From Anaeromyces robustus (taxonomy: Eukaryota; Neocallimastigomycota; Neocallimastigomycetes; Neocallimastigales; Neocallimastigaceae): 20,196 bases of DNA. Shown here one piece after another: positions 10,153-20,112 of the stretch (the stretch's first letter is position 1; each line of letters opens with the position of its first letter). Where the stretch lies: the NCBI GenBank assembly GCA_002104895.1, contig MCFG01000641.1:1-20196 (forward strand), in the 5' to 3' direction. A program made the translations under genes and the position numbers. The notes below the pieces were generated by a model. That model had not been told where the DNA came from. It did not search any database and saw only the letters and a program-made list of their open reading frames with translations.

Positions 10153-10418
10153 AGAAACATCAAAATCCGAAAAAAATAGTGAAGGTAATAAGATATATAT
10201 GTTATATGTATATCATGAATAATATTTAAAATTATTCTTATAAAAGTAAACAATAATGATAAAATTTATTAATAATAAATTAATATTATATATTATTAAT
10301 TATTTATTAATAATTTAATTTATATTAAAACATAATAGATACTAAAGGAGATAATGATTCTTCTAGTGAATTAAAAAAAAATAATTCAAATAATAATTCA
10401 TTGAAATCTCAAGATGAA

Positions 10419-10452
<34 letters not shown>

Positions 10453-12217
10453 GAAAACGATCAATAAAAGAACCAAATGATAAAGATTCACTGCATACAT
10501 TAACTCCAACTTCTTTTAATAATAAAGATAAGACTAAAGATACCAATACTAGTAGTCCAGGAAAGAAAATAAAATTAGAAGAAGTAATTATATTATTTTT
10601 TTTTATAATTTTATTTTATATAATATTACGTTTTTTTTTTTTTTTTTTAGTTTTATTGTTTATTTAATTATTTAATTATTTGTTTTGTTTTTGTAATTTT
10701 AATATATATAATAAAATTATTAATATTAATCTTTTATATATATTTACTTGTGTTAATTTATATAATTTCAATTATATAAATATAATTTTTTTTCTAATCA
10801 AAATAAAAAAAATAAAGGGTGAATTTCCTACTGAAGAACAGTCTGAAATTAAAAACTTTTTAGGAACAATAATTAAAAAGTAATTTTAATAATAATAGCA
10901 ATAATATATTTAGTATATTTACAATATTATTAATTAAAAAAATTTTTTTTTCTTTTTTTTTTTTAATAATTTTATTATAGGGATGAACCATTGTCTAAAT
11001 CACAAGTAGATTTCTTAATAAAAATATTAAAAGATAAAAAACAAGAAATAAAATCAATGGAACAATTTATACAGAGTATGTTAAAAAAAAACTAAAAAAG
11101 AATATGTTACTCTTTTTTAGCATATTAAATTATTTAATTTTTTTTTATGAAATTAATAAATATTACAATATATTATAATATATTATAATATTTATTTTAT
11201 TAACTTTTTATTTATTTATTTTATTATTATTATATTATTTATTAACTTTTTATTTATTTATTTTATTATTATAATATTTATTTATTAACTTTTTATTTAT
11301 TTATTTTATTATTATAATATTTATTTTATTAACTTTTTATTTATTTATTTTAAAAAGCTGGAAACCCTACTATTAATTATACTGCATCACCAATAGAGTC
11401 TTATCTATCAGCTGCAGATAGTTTACCAGAAAAGAAAATTGAACAAAAAATAAGAGATTTAGAGGTAGTATTAGTTAAATGTAGAAATGATATTCAAATT
11501 GAAACAGCAATTGGTAATGAATTAAGATTAAAATTAGAGGATAGACGACGTGAAGCTAAACTTCAAAAGAAAAAATATTTTGATATTAGAGAAGCTATAA
11601 GATATATTATGCAAACCTTTAATTTCCATACTATGATTCCTTATCCAAATGTAGGTAATAATTCAAATACTAATAGTCCAAATAAATCCATGAATTCCAT
11701 GAATCCAATGAATCCAATGAATCCAATGAATCCATCAAATAACGTTAATTCTATAAATTCAATGAACCCCATGAATCCAATGAACCCAATGAATCCAATG
11801 AACCCAATGAATTCTGTGAATTCTATGAATCCAGTTAATTCTATGAATCCAATGAATCCAATGAATCCAATGAATTCAATGAATCCAATGAATTCAATGA
11901 ATCCAATGAACCCCATGAACCCCATGAACCCAATGAATTCTATAAATATGATGAATCCTTTGAGTCCATTAAATATTTTGAATAATAATAATAAAGCGTT
12001 ACTTGCACCAGAAAAAGCAGAAGAACTTTTATTTATGATTCGAAATAATTTAAAAAAATATGAATTTAGAAAACTTAATAATAGTAAAAATCGTATAGAT
12101 GCAGCCGTAAGAGCAGAAATGGCAAATTTTTCTAACCAAGGTTTAATTCAAAATATTAAGTCTATTAAAACACAAAATAATTCCTCATCTACCACCCTTT
12201 CTTCCTCTAATTCCTTA

Positions 12218-12266
<49 letters not shown>

Positions 12267-12733
12267 GTAATAATAATAACAATAATAACAGTAATAATAA
12301 CAATAACAATAATAACAGTAATAATAATAATAATAACAATAGCAATAACAATAACAACAACAACAACAATAATAATAATAATAATGGTATTAATTCATCA
12401 TTATCTAAATCAAATTCTTCATCAAATTTACTTTCAGGGAATAAAACATCACAACCATCTTATTTAAATGCAAATACTACTACTACTACTGCTGCTGCTG
12501 CTACTACTACTGCTACTACTGCTACTAATAATACTAACATTAATATTAACACTACTACTACTATTACTTCTTCTACTACTACTACTCCTACTACTACTAC
12601 TATTAATAATAATAATAATAATATTAATAATGTTCATACCCCAGCTTCAGCTCCTTCATCTTCAATACCGTCATCTTTATCCTCAACTTATAATAAATCA
12701 GTTATAACCAGTTCAAAAAATAATGGTTATTAA
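8690..12733 (+). CDS. PHD + extended-PHD chromatin-reader protein, AF10/AF17-like
   Basis: Eleven exons: 8690-8737, 8857-8926, 9093-9116, 9221-9275, 9415-9445, 9553-9782, 9943-10184, 10339-10583, 10818-10879, 10981-11075 and 11358-12733, giving 825 residues. PHD finger 1 has all eight C4HC3 ligands (C19, C22, C36, C41, H46, C49, C64, C67). Its CDGxGCxxxVHQxCYGI signature at residues 36-52 matches animal AF10/AF17. A C2HC knuckle follows (C81-P-x3-NGA, then H99 and C102). The second, C4HC2H PHD finger uses C130, C133, C143, C151, H156, C159, C177 and H180. This extended module reads histone H3 in BRPF, JADE and AF10 proteins. After it come Asn runs at about 200-222 and 261-270, a Lys/Arg-rich linker, a predicted coiled coil at 391-450, about 19 Met-Asn-Pro units at 479-569, a conserved-looking segment at 580-640, an Asn run at about 655-711 and a Thr/Ala-rich tail. 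A nuclear chromatin role is well supported; partners such as Dot1 are inference. Confidence 0.9.
11191..11352. repeat. Four-copy ~43-bp tandem repeat in intron 10 of the PHD gene
   Basis: Units beginning TAACTTTTTATTTATTTATT start at 11201, 11243, 11286 and 11330. They fill the intron up to the acceptor at 11357. Each unit holds TTAAC followed by a T-rich tract, which resembles a branch point plus polypyrimidine stretch. The last unit directly precedes the AAAAAG acceptor. Confidence 0.85.
11690..11960 (+). repeat. Coding minisatellite for Met-Asn-Pro repeats
   Basis: The nine-base unit ATG AAT CCA recurs about 19 times with Ser, Val and Ile variants (MNS, VNS, INS) inside exon 11 of the PHD gene. 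CCA/CCC and AAT/AAC swaps show that the array is not freshly expanded throughout. The complementary strand is also open across it and reads as Gly-Phe-Ile repeats, an artefact of the unit. Confidence 0.9.
12218..12386 (+). repeat. Poly-Asn codon array with AAT/AAC and Ser interruptions
   Basis: This stretch has about 56 codons, nearly all Asn, within exon 11. Pure AAT at the 5' side gives way to mixed AAT, AAC and occasional AGT/AGC Ser codons further on. A Thr/Ala codon array (ACT/GCT) follows at about 12475-12605. Both are typical dictyostelid low-complexity coding repeats. Confidence 0.9.
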
Positions 12734-12902
12734 TTTAATTTATATACATTTTATATTTAAATTTATATTTATATTTATTTTTATTTTTTTTTTTTTATTT
12801 TTATTTTTATTTTTTTTTTCTTTTTAGAAAAAAAAAAAAAATATTCATTTAACAAATTTCACCATTTTACAAAAATTTACTAAACTAAACAATTAAATTA
12901 CA

Positions 12903-12936
<34 letters not shown>

Positions 12937-13050
12937 CAGTTACAACATAGCATTAATTATTATTATTATTTATAGAAAATTATTAATCTACTCTATATAC
13001 TTTATAATATTTTATACTTTTCAAAAATATATAATTCAAATGTAATTTAT

Positions 13051-13081
<31 letters not shown>

Positions 13082-13215
13082 CTTTTTTTTTTATTTTTTT
13101 ATTATTTTAATTTTAGTTTTTATTTATATGTTTTATGTTTTATTCCATTTTAGTTTTATATTTTTAATTTTTAGTTAATTTAACTTTAATAAATGTTTAT
13201 ATATTATAAAATATT

Positions 13216-13248
<33 letters not shown>

Positions 13249-14115
13249 AAAAAACAAAAAAAAAGACCTTTTTTTTTATTATTATTGTTAAAGACAATTT
13301 AATTAATGTTAATTATTATATATATAAATATTTTTATTGATTTTGTTGTTTTTGTTTTTATTTTTTTGTTTTTTGTTTTTTGTTTTTGTTTTTTTGTTTT
13401 AAATTTTATTTCTATAAATCTTTTTTTTTTTTTTTATTTAAATATATAACTATAAAAATTGTTTATTTATATTTAAATTATTATCATCATTATTATTATT
13501 AATATCTTAAAATTATGTTTTTCTTTTTTCTTTTTACTTTAATTTTGTTATGTTTTTTATTTTTATTTATTTATATTTATTTATTTTTTTTTTTCTTTTT
13601 TTTAAAAAAAAAATATAAAATAGAATATTCTTCTAATTCATTTACTTTTTTTTGTTTTATTTTTGTAAATTCATAAATTTCATATTTATAAATTAAAGAA
13701 AAAAAAAATTAATAGAAAATTAATAGAATTGTAGGGATCATATTATATTATGTAACAATAATTATTATATTGAATTAGTAAATATATAATTATATATAAT
13801 TATATATAATTATGTATAATTATGTATAAAAATGTTATAAAAATGTTTTTTTTTTTTTTTATTAATACATAACATAAAATAATTTTACATTTTAACCTTT
13901 TTTTTTTTTTTTATAATAAAAAAATGGTAAATAAACTTTTTAATTTTTTAAAAGAAAATTTGTTTTAAAACTGTAAATTAAAAAAAAAAGTAAAAAAGAT
14001 AAAACAATTTTAAATTTTTTTTTTTTTCTTTTTTATAAATTATTGTCAATCAACATAATTTATTGTTTTAAGTATATTCCTTTTATTTTTTTTAAATTTC
14101 AATTTTTATTTTTTT

Positions 14116-14226
14116 ATTAGTTTTTTTAACAATAAAAAATAATATAATAATAATAATAATAAAAAATTAGTTTTTTTAAACAATAAAAAATAATAATAAT
14201 ATTTTTTTATTGCTTAAAAAAACTAA
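14116..14226. repeat. Direct plus inverted repeat forming a ~60-bp hairpin
   Basis: The stretch ATTAGTTTTTTTAA(A)CAATAAAAAATAATA occurs twice in direct order, at 14116 and 14166. It then recurs inverted, ending CTTAAAAAAACTAA at about 14224. The second direct copy and the inverted copy pair over roughly 30 bases, with one clear mismatch and a small slip near the loop. Confidence 0.75.
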
Positions 14227-14766
14227 GTATTTCTTGTAATTAATAAATTTCAAAGTAATTAATTTATTTATAATATTTATAATATTTATAATAATTATAT
14301 ATTTATATTTTTTCTTTTTCTTATAATATAAAACAAGTAATATAAAAATAAATTAAATTAATTTTTTTTTTATTATTTATAATAATGTAATGTAATTAAT
14401 AAAATAGGACTGTATTAATTTTTTTTTTATTTATTATATAAATTAATAATGTATCAGTTATGTACACATTTATTATTATTCATTATTATTTATTTTTAAT
14501 TGTTTGAACAATTATGGGTAAATTTAAAAAGTCAATAATTATAAATTTTTTATTTTTTAATTTAAACCTATACTCTAAATGTTTTTAATTTTAATTTATA
14601 CTAAAACATTATTTATTAAAATTTAATTGATATAAAACTTTAATTTATAATAAAATTATAATTTTTAATTTATTTTTATCCGAAGTTTTCAATAAAAAAA
14701 ATTAAAAAAAAAAAACTTTCTTTTATAATGATTCATTATTTTATTATTTATTATTAATTATAAAAT

Positions 14767-14915
14767 CATGGTACTCATGGTAATTTTTTTTATTTTTATG
14801 ATGTAAATTACCATATAAAGTGTACCATGAAATATTATGAAAAATAAAAAGTAAATATGATAAAGTTTTTTTTTTTTTTTTTTCATTTTTATTATTTACT
14901 TTATTTCATAATACT
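14767..14915. repeat. Two adjacent imperfect hairpins
   Basis: TCATGGTAC...CATGGTAATTT near 14767-14790 pairs with AAATTACCAT...GTACCATGA ending near 14832. Immediately after, TTATGAAAAATAAAAAGTAA near 14836-14865 pairs with TTTACTTTATTTCATAA near 14896-14915 across a T run. The first hairpin contains both GTACCATG-type and ATTACCAT-type arms, so it is not simple AT noise. Confidence 0.6.
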
Positions 14916-15596
14916 TATGATAATTTAAATAAATAAGTAAATTAGTAAATAAGTAAATAAGTAAATAAATAAATAAGTAAATGAATAAATGAATAAAAGA
15001 GTTCATGAGATTTTTTAATATTGAAAATTAAGTTAAGTGGATTTACTATAAACAAACTTTTTAATAATTTTTTTTTTTAACAAATATGTTAAATCATTAA
15101 ACATAAAAAAAAAACATTATTAGTAAACAGAAAAAAAAAATAAAACAAAAAAAATTAAATAAAACGACAATAATAAAATACAAAATAAATTAATTACTTT
15201 TATGAATACTATAAAAAGTATAAATAATAATATAATAATAATAATAGTAAAAGAATGTTGTGGGTTTTATTAATTAATAAGAGATTACTTTAATTAATAA
15301 GAGAATACTATTCTTTTATAGGTAAATAAATAAATAAATAAATAAACAACTAGATAAATATATAAATAAAATCATCAATAAATAATTAAATTACTAACAA
15401 ACTAAATAAATATATAAATTAATTAATTAATAAAATAATAAATAGTTTTTTTTTTTTTTATTTTTTTTAAAGAATTTATATAAATTAATAAATTAATAAA
15501 TTATAATTAATTATTAATCAATAACAATAATAACAATAATAGTAATAATAATTAAAAAATAATATAATAATATAGATAATATTTGCTACTTTTTTT

Positions 15597-15627
<31 letters not shown>

Positions 15628-16834
15628 AATTGAAAATGTACATATAATTTTATTATATAAGTTTTATATTATGTTTTTTAATCCATTTTTATTATTTTCA
15701 TATATTCCCATTTCTCAATAATTTTTTCTTTTTTTATTTTTTTTTTTTTTAATTAAAAAATTTTTTTTATTTTTTCAAACTTTAATTATTATATTAATTT
15801 AATTTGAATAGTAGGAAAAAAAAATTTTTTTAATTAATTAATATATATGATACATATAGTTATAATGATTGATGTTAAAATAATTAAAAGAAATTCCTAT
15901 TAAAATACTGCAATGATTATTTTTATTATTATTTAAAGTTATTTAATATTACTTTTTTAAAAGATTTTCTTTTTATTTTGTTTCATATTTATTTCATTGT
16001 TTTTTTTTTTTTTTCTTTAGTTTTTGTTTAATTTTTTCAATTTTTTTTTTCTTTTTATTTTTTAAAATAAAAAAAAAATATAAAAAATAAAAGAAGTATT
16101 GTTAGTTGTTATTTATTTTTGTTAAAAAAATATAAAAAAAAAATAATATTATGTTTAATATTTTTTTTTATATTTAAACGTTATGATATTTATTAATATA
16201 ATAACAAATTAAACAATAACAATAATAATAATAACAACAACTATAAATAAGTAAGAAATTAATAAAAAAAAAAAAGAAAAAAGAACAACAATAACAAAAA
16301 AAAAGAAAAAAAAAAAAAAAGCATTTATATTACATTGATTTAAGAATTTTTGCTTTATTTAAAATAAACAATTTAATAATAATATTATTAATTTTTGTTT
16401 TACTTACCTAATATATATTTTGTTTTAGTTTCATTGAATTAAATATTCAAACATACATACATACATACACATAAAAAACAATAATAACATTCATTTTTTA
16501 TCAATTTTATAACATAAAAGTGTAATAAAGAAAATTAAAAATATTTAAAAAGAAAATTATTATTATATTATTAGTATTAATTTTTATTAACTTATACTGT
16601 TAATAAAATATAAAGAAAAGTAAAGTCTTTTTTTTAATTATAATAATAGTTTCCCCCTTCTTTTTCTTTTCTTTATTATATCCATAAATATTATAACTTT
16701 TTTTTTTTAAAAAATAAAAAAAAAACTCTTTTGATAAATTAAAATAAAATATATATATTAATATTACATAATATTACATAATACTATTAAATATTAAATA
16801 ACATATAATACTTATTAATTAATCATTAAATAAA

Positions 16835-16876
16835 AACAAACAACAAACAAACAAACAAACAAACAAACAAACAAAA
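16835..16876. repeat. (CAAA)n microsatellite
   Basis: About nine CAAA/ACAA units. It lies about 500 bases upstream of the surface-protein gene and is non-coding. Confidence 0.9.
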
Positions 16877-17258
16877 AGTTGTAATAATTATTTAATAATA
16901 GAATATTAAAAAGTTATTATAATATATGTACAATTTAATATTTTATTATAAAAGTGTTATAAACATTTAAAATATAAAATTAAATATATATAAGATATAT
17001 AATATATATTATAACCACCAAATATATATATATAATAAAAAATAAATAAAATATTTAATTATATATATATATATATATAAATATAGATTTTTTTTTTCTG
17101 ATATAATAATTATTAAAAGAAAAAAAAAAGAAAAAAACATTAAAAAAGAATAACATATAACGTAAAATCAACAACTATATATATTACGTTATTTTTTATA
17201 TACACTAGTAAACGAATATCTTATTATTTTAACACTTTTCTATATATAAATATATACC

Positions 17259-17340
17259 TTTTTTTTTTTTTTTTTTGATTTTTATCTTCCCTCTCACTCT
17301 CTCTCTCTCTCTCTATCTCTCTTTTTTTTTTCTTAAATTT
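17259..17340 (+). promoter_or_regulatory. Oligo(dT) and CT-repeat tract before the surface-protein gene
   Basis: A run of 18 T at 17259-17276 is followed by a CT-dinucleotide-rich tract at 17289-17322 and another T run. The ATG comes at 17383. A similar T/CT block precedes the gene at the left end of the window. This probably marks the transcription start and leader. Confidence 0.5.
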
Positions 17341-17382
17341 TTAGTTTTTTTCTTTATCACAAAAAAATAATAATAATTTAAA

Positions 17383-17905
17383 ATGATGTCAAAAGTTTTT
17401 TCCTCAAAGTTTTTCACATTTTTATTATTAATTCTACAACTTATAAATGTAAATGGAGAAATACTAAAATTAAGAATACAAAAGAAAGACTACCATTTAA
17501 ATGAAAGAATAGATATCACTTTTCCAAGTAATGTTAAATGTCAATCTGGTACAGTAGTAACATTAATAGGTCAAAATCAAAACAAATATGGTAATACTAA
17601 ATTACAATGTCAAAATACAAGTAGAGGGTATCTTAAATTACCTAGTAAACTTGATAACTCTTATGAAAAAGTTGATAATTATTTTTTAAATTGGAATTAT
17701 GGAAATTCACAAATACAAACGGAACCTTTTTTTAAATTAATGAATAATCCTAATACGGATTCAAAAAAAGATAAAGCAAGTACTTCTGCTGTAAATTATA
17801 ATTCTAATAATTCTAATAATTCTAATAATTCTAAAAAGGATAACAACGGTAACAATGGTAATAATAATAATAGTAATAATGGTAATAATGGTAATAACAG
17901 TAATA

Positions 17906-17939
<34 letters not shown>

Positions 17940-18940
17940 AAATAATAAAGATAATAATACCAAGAGTAATGATAATAGTCCATCAAATTTAAATGATAAT
18001 AAACTTAAATTGGAAGATATGCCAGTCAATAAAACTGTAGAAGAACCAGTGAAAATTAATAATAATCAAACAGGTAAATATTTATTTGTTATTAACCATA
18101 CTATATAATTATATATATAATAATTATATATACATAATTTTCATGCTTTATTATAAAGATAATAATTATATACATAATTTTCATGCTTTATTATATAGAT
18201 AATAATATCTTTATATAGTTTTTATTATAATGTATATAGATTTTATTTTTCTTATTAAAATATTATAATACATAATTAATATTTAATTTTATTACTTTAT
18301 GACTTTATATTTATTTATTTATTTATTATTTTTTTATATATTAACTCTAAAAAGTAACAGAATCGATAGATGAATTTGATAATGTTAAAACTGATTCAAA
18401 AGTTAATCCTAAAGGTAATTAAAAAATATTATTAATATTATAAAATTTAGAATAAGTAAATAATAATATCTTTTAATACATTATTATAATTAATTAATAT
18501 GAATTTTTTATTTCTTTTTTTTTTTTTTTTTTTTTATTATCAATAAAATAATATATAGAAAAAGATGCCAATGGTAAAAATTTTAAAAAGTAAGTTTTAA
18601 ATTTTAAATATCACAATTTATATATATTACTTTAGATATATATATTAATCTATTAATATAAAAATAAAAATAAAAATAAAAATAAAAAATAAAAATAAAA
18701 ATAAAAATAAAAATAAAAATAAAAATAAAAAAATAAAAATAAAAATAAAAAAAAAAAAAAAAAAGAAAATATAATTTAATTAATATTTTTAATATTTTTA
18801 TTCTATTTATTAGTAATATTTTATTTGGTGTAGTTTTTTTACTCATTGGATGTGTTATGGTTCTTTCTGTAAGATTAATAAAAACAAGTAGTGAAAATAA
18901 AACTATTAAAAAACTTAGGAAGACAAATTCTGGAAGATAG
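17383..18940 (+). CDS. Secreted or type I membrane protein, Asn-rich, function unknown
   Basis: Exons are 17383-18073, 18355-18414, 18559-18589 and 18814-18940, giving 302 residues as read. Residues 1-25 form a clear signal peptide (FFTFLLLILQLINVNG) with probable cleavage before E26. Residues 26-120 look like a compact extracellular beta-sandwich-type domain with two cysteines (C53, C76) that could pair. I cannot name its family; a distant likeness to Kre9-type surface domains is only an impression. Residues about 140-190 are an Asn/Gly/Ser-rich linker with NSNNSN and GNNGNN units. Residues 263-283 (ILFGVVFLLIGCVMVLSVRLI) form one membrane span followed by a Lys/Arg-rich start of the cytoplasmic side. 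Exon 2 has two in-frame acceptors six bases apart (before 18355 and before 18361). The stop at 18938 is suspicious because coding-like sequence continues beyond it in other frames. Confidence 0.8.
18121..18205. repeat. 40-bp tandem duplication in intron 1 of the surface-protein gene
   Basis: TACATAATTTTCATGCTTTA occurs at 18131 and again at 18171, with flanking sequence matching over the 40-base unit except for one or two bases. It lies about 50 bases after the first exon. Confidence 0.9.
18659..18764. repeat. (AAAAAT)n tract in intron 3 of the surface-protein gene
   Basis: About 15 AAAAAT units with length slips end in a run of A just before the fourth exon. The minus strand reads open as Phe/Tyr/Ile repeats, but this is an artefact. 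Confidence 0.95.
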
Positions 18941-19180
18941 AAGACCTAATCCAAATCTTGTTACTTTTCCAGCTTTAAGATTAAATCCATTAGAAAGTAG
19001 AAATTTCAGTTATATTAATAATTCAACAATTCTTTTCTGAAATGTTTATAAAGTAGTAACAATGAAAATACAACAATTTATCAACCATCAGTGGGATCAG
19101 TTATACCAAATGAAGATTCAGTAGCTTCTTTTCCACTTCAAAACAGAAAAATGATGATAGAGTATTTTTTTCAACACCAT
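18912..19180 (+). other. Displaced coding-like tail of the surface-protein gene
   Basis: Past the A run at 18908-18913, a different frame is open from 18912 to 19037 (RRPNPNLVTFPALRLNP and onward). A third is open from about 19052, including YQPSVGSVIPNEDSVASF. G+C and codon choice are those of an exon, unlike the flanking AT sequence. Near 19151 the frame again seems to slip by one, and a natural-looking stop (TAA at 19180) lies just before a long A run. Each change of frame coincides with a short A or T run. No GT...AG intron of normal length links the frames. Sequencing or assembly indels are the simplest reading; decay of the cytoplasmic tail is the alternative. Confidence 0.65.
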
Positions 19181-19380
19181 AAAAAAAAAAAAAAAAAAAA
19201 AAAAGAATTATAAAAATTAATAATAATAATAATAATAATAATAATGAAAAAAAGAAGCCGATTAAACAATAAGAATTGAAAAAAAAATAATTAAAATAAT
19301 TATAATTATTTATTAATAATTAAAAAAAAAAAAATTAAATATATATATATGTATATATGATATTTATTTTGAGGACATAT

Positions 19381-19409
19381 AAATAAAGATTATTGATTAA
19401 TCTTTATTT
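19381..19409. terminator. Perfect 12-bp hairpin with AATAAA near the 3' end of the surface-protein gene
   Basis: AAATAAAGATTA (19381-19392) pairs perfectly with 19398-19409 around the loop TTGAT. It lies about 200 bases past the likely end of coding sequence and carries AATAAA in its left arm. It could therefore coincide with the polyadenylation region; that role is inference. Confidence 0.35.
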
Positions 19410-20079
19410 ATTTTATTGTACTTGTAAATTATATATATAATATATATATATTTTTTTCTGCTTTTATGTTTCATAATATTATTAATTATTATTAAATCTT
19501 TTTTTTTTTTTAAAAAAAGAAAAAAAAAAAAAAAAATTAATAATTAATCAATGAATAATTAATTATAAAAGGTAAAAAGATTAATATTTTATCATTTTGA
19601 TAATGATAAAGAGTATCCATAATAAAAAAATTAATAATATTATATATAAATATTTATTTGTATATATATTTATGTTAAATTTATATTATATATAATATAT
19701 TATATATTATTATAAATTAAAAACAAAATATTATAATTTTTGACTATTACTCTAATATCATTTATTTTTTAATGATTATTTATTTATAAAAAAAAAAAAA
19801 AATTATTAAAAAATAAATAAATTTGAGTTTATGAAGGAATAGAATAAGAAATTATAAAGTATATAAAAATTTTTTTATTTGGTATTACTTTTTTATTTAT
19901 ATTCTATTCTTTTATTTTTTTTTTTATTATATTTTCTTAGTAAAAATTAAAAAAAAAAAGATAAAAAAAAAAAAAAAAAAGAAAGAAATTGTTATTTTTT
20001 TTATTATTTATTAATAATATTTAATAATAATAAATGTTTATAAAATTCTCTAAAAATTGAAAAAAAAAAAAGGTAGTAA

Positions 20080-20112
20080 TATAATAGTAGTATAATAGTA
20101 GTATAATAGTAG
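20080..20112. repeat. Three-copy 11-bp tandem repeat
   Basis: TATAATAGTAG is repeated three times head to tail, with a partial fourth copy. Non-coding. Confidence 0.9.

Larger units (their letters stand above)
12734..17258. other. 4.5-kb gene-poor intergenic region
   Basis: I find no open frame with coding composition on either strand. A runs of 28-29 lie at 12908-12936 and 13220-13247. Other features are GTTTTT-rich sequence at 13340-13400, a 20-bp direct repeat (TAATTAATAAGAGA...) at 15271 and 15291, a CATA tract near 16450, and two palindromic blocks listed separately. The length is large for a dictyostelid intergenic gap, so an unrecognised non-coding RNA or an intron-rich gene of atypical composition cannot be excluded. 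Confidence 0.5.

Noticed and set aside
11641-11925. Minus-strand open frame reading as Gly-Phe-Ile repeats
   Set aside because: It is antisense to the Met-Asn-Pro array of the PHD gene, whose own frame is continuous with the upstream exons.
12148-12369. Minus-strand poly-Leu frame
   Set aside because: It is the complement of the Asn codon array and has no independent coding content.
12468-12707. Plus-strand poly-Leu frame
   Set aside because: It is the shifted reading of the Thr/Ala codon array inside exon 11 of the PHD gene.
18604-18846. Minus-strand Phe/Tyr/Ile frame
   Set aside because: It is the complement of the AAAAAT tract in intron 3 of the surface-protein gene.
18869-18918. A 50-nt GTAAGA...CTTAG intron to rescue the tail of the surface protein
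   Set aside because: It joins in a phase that opens a different frame from the coding-like tail and soon reaches a stop; it is also very short.
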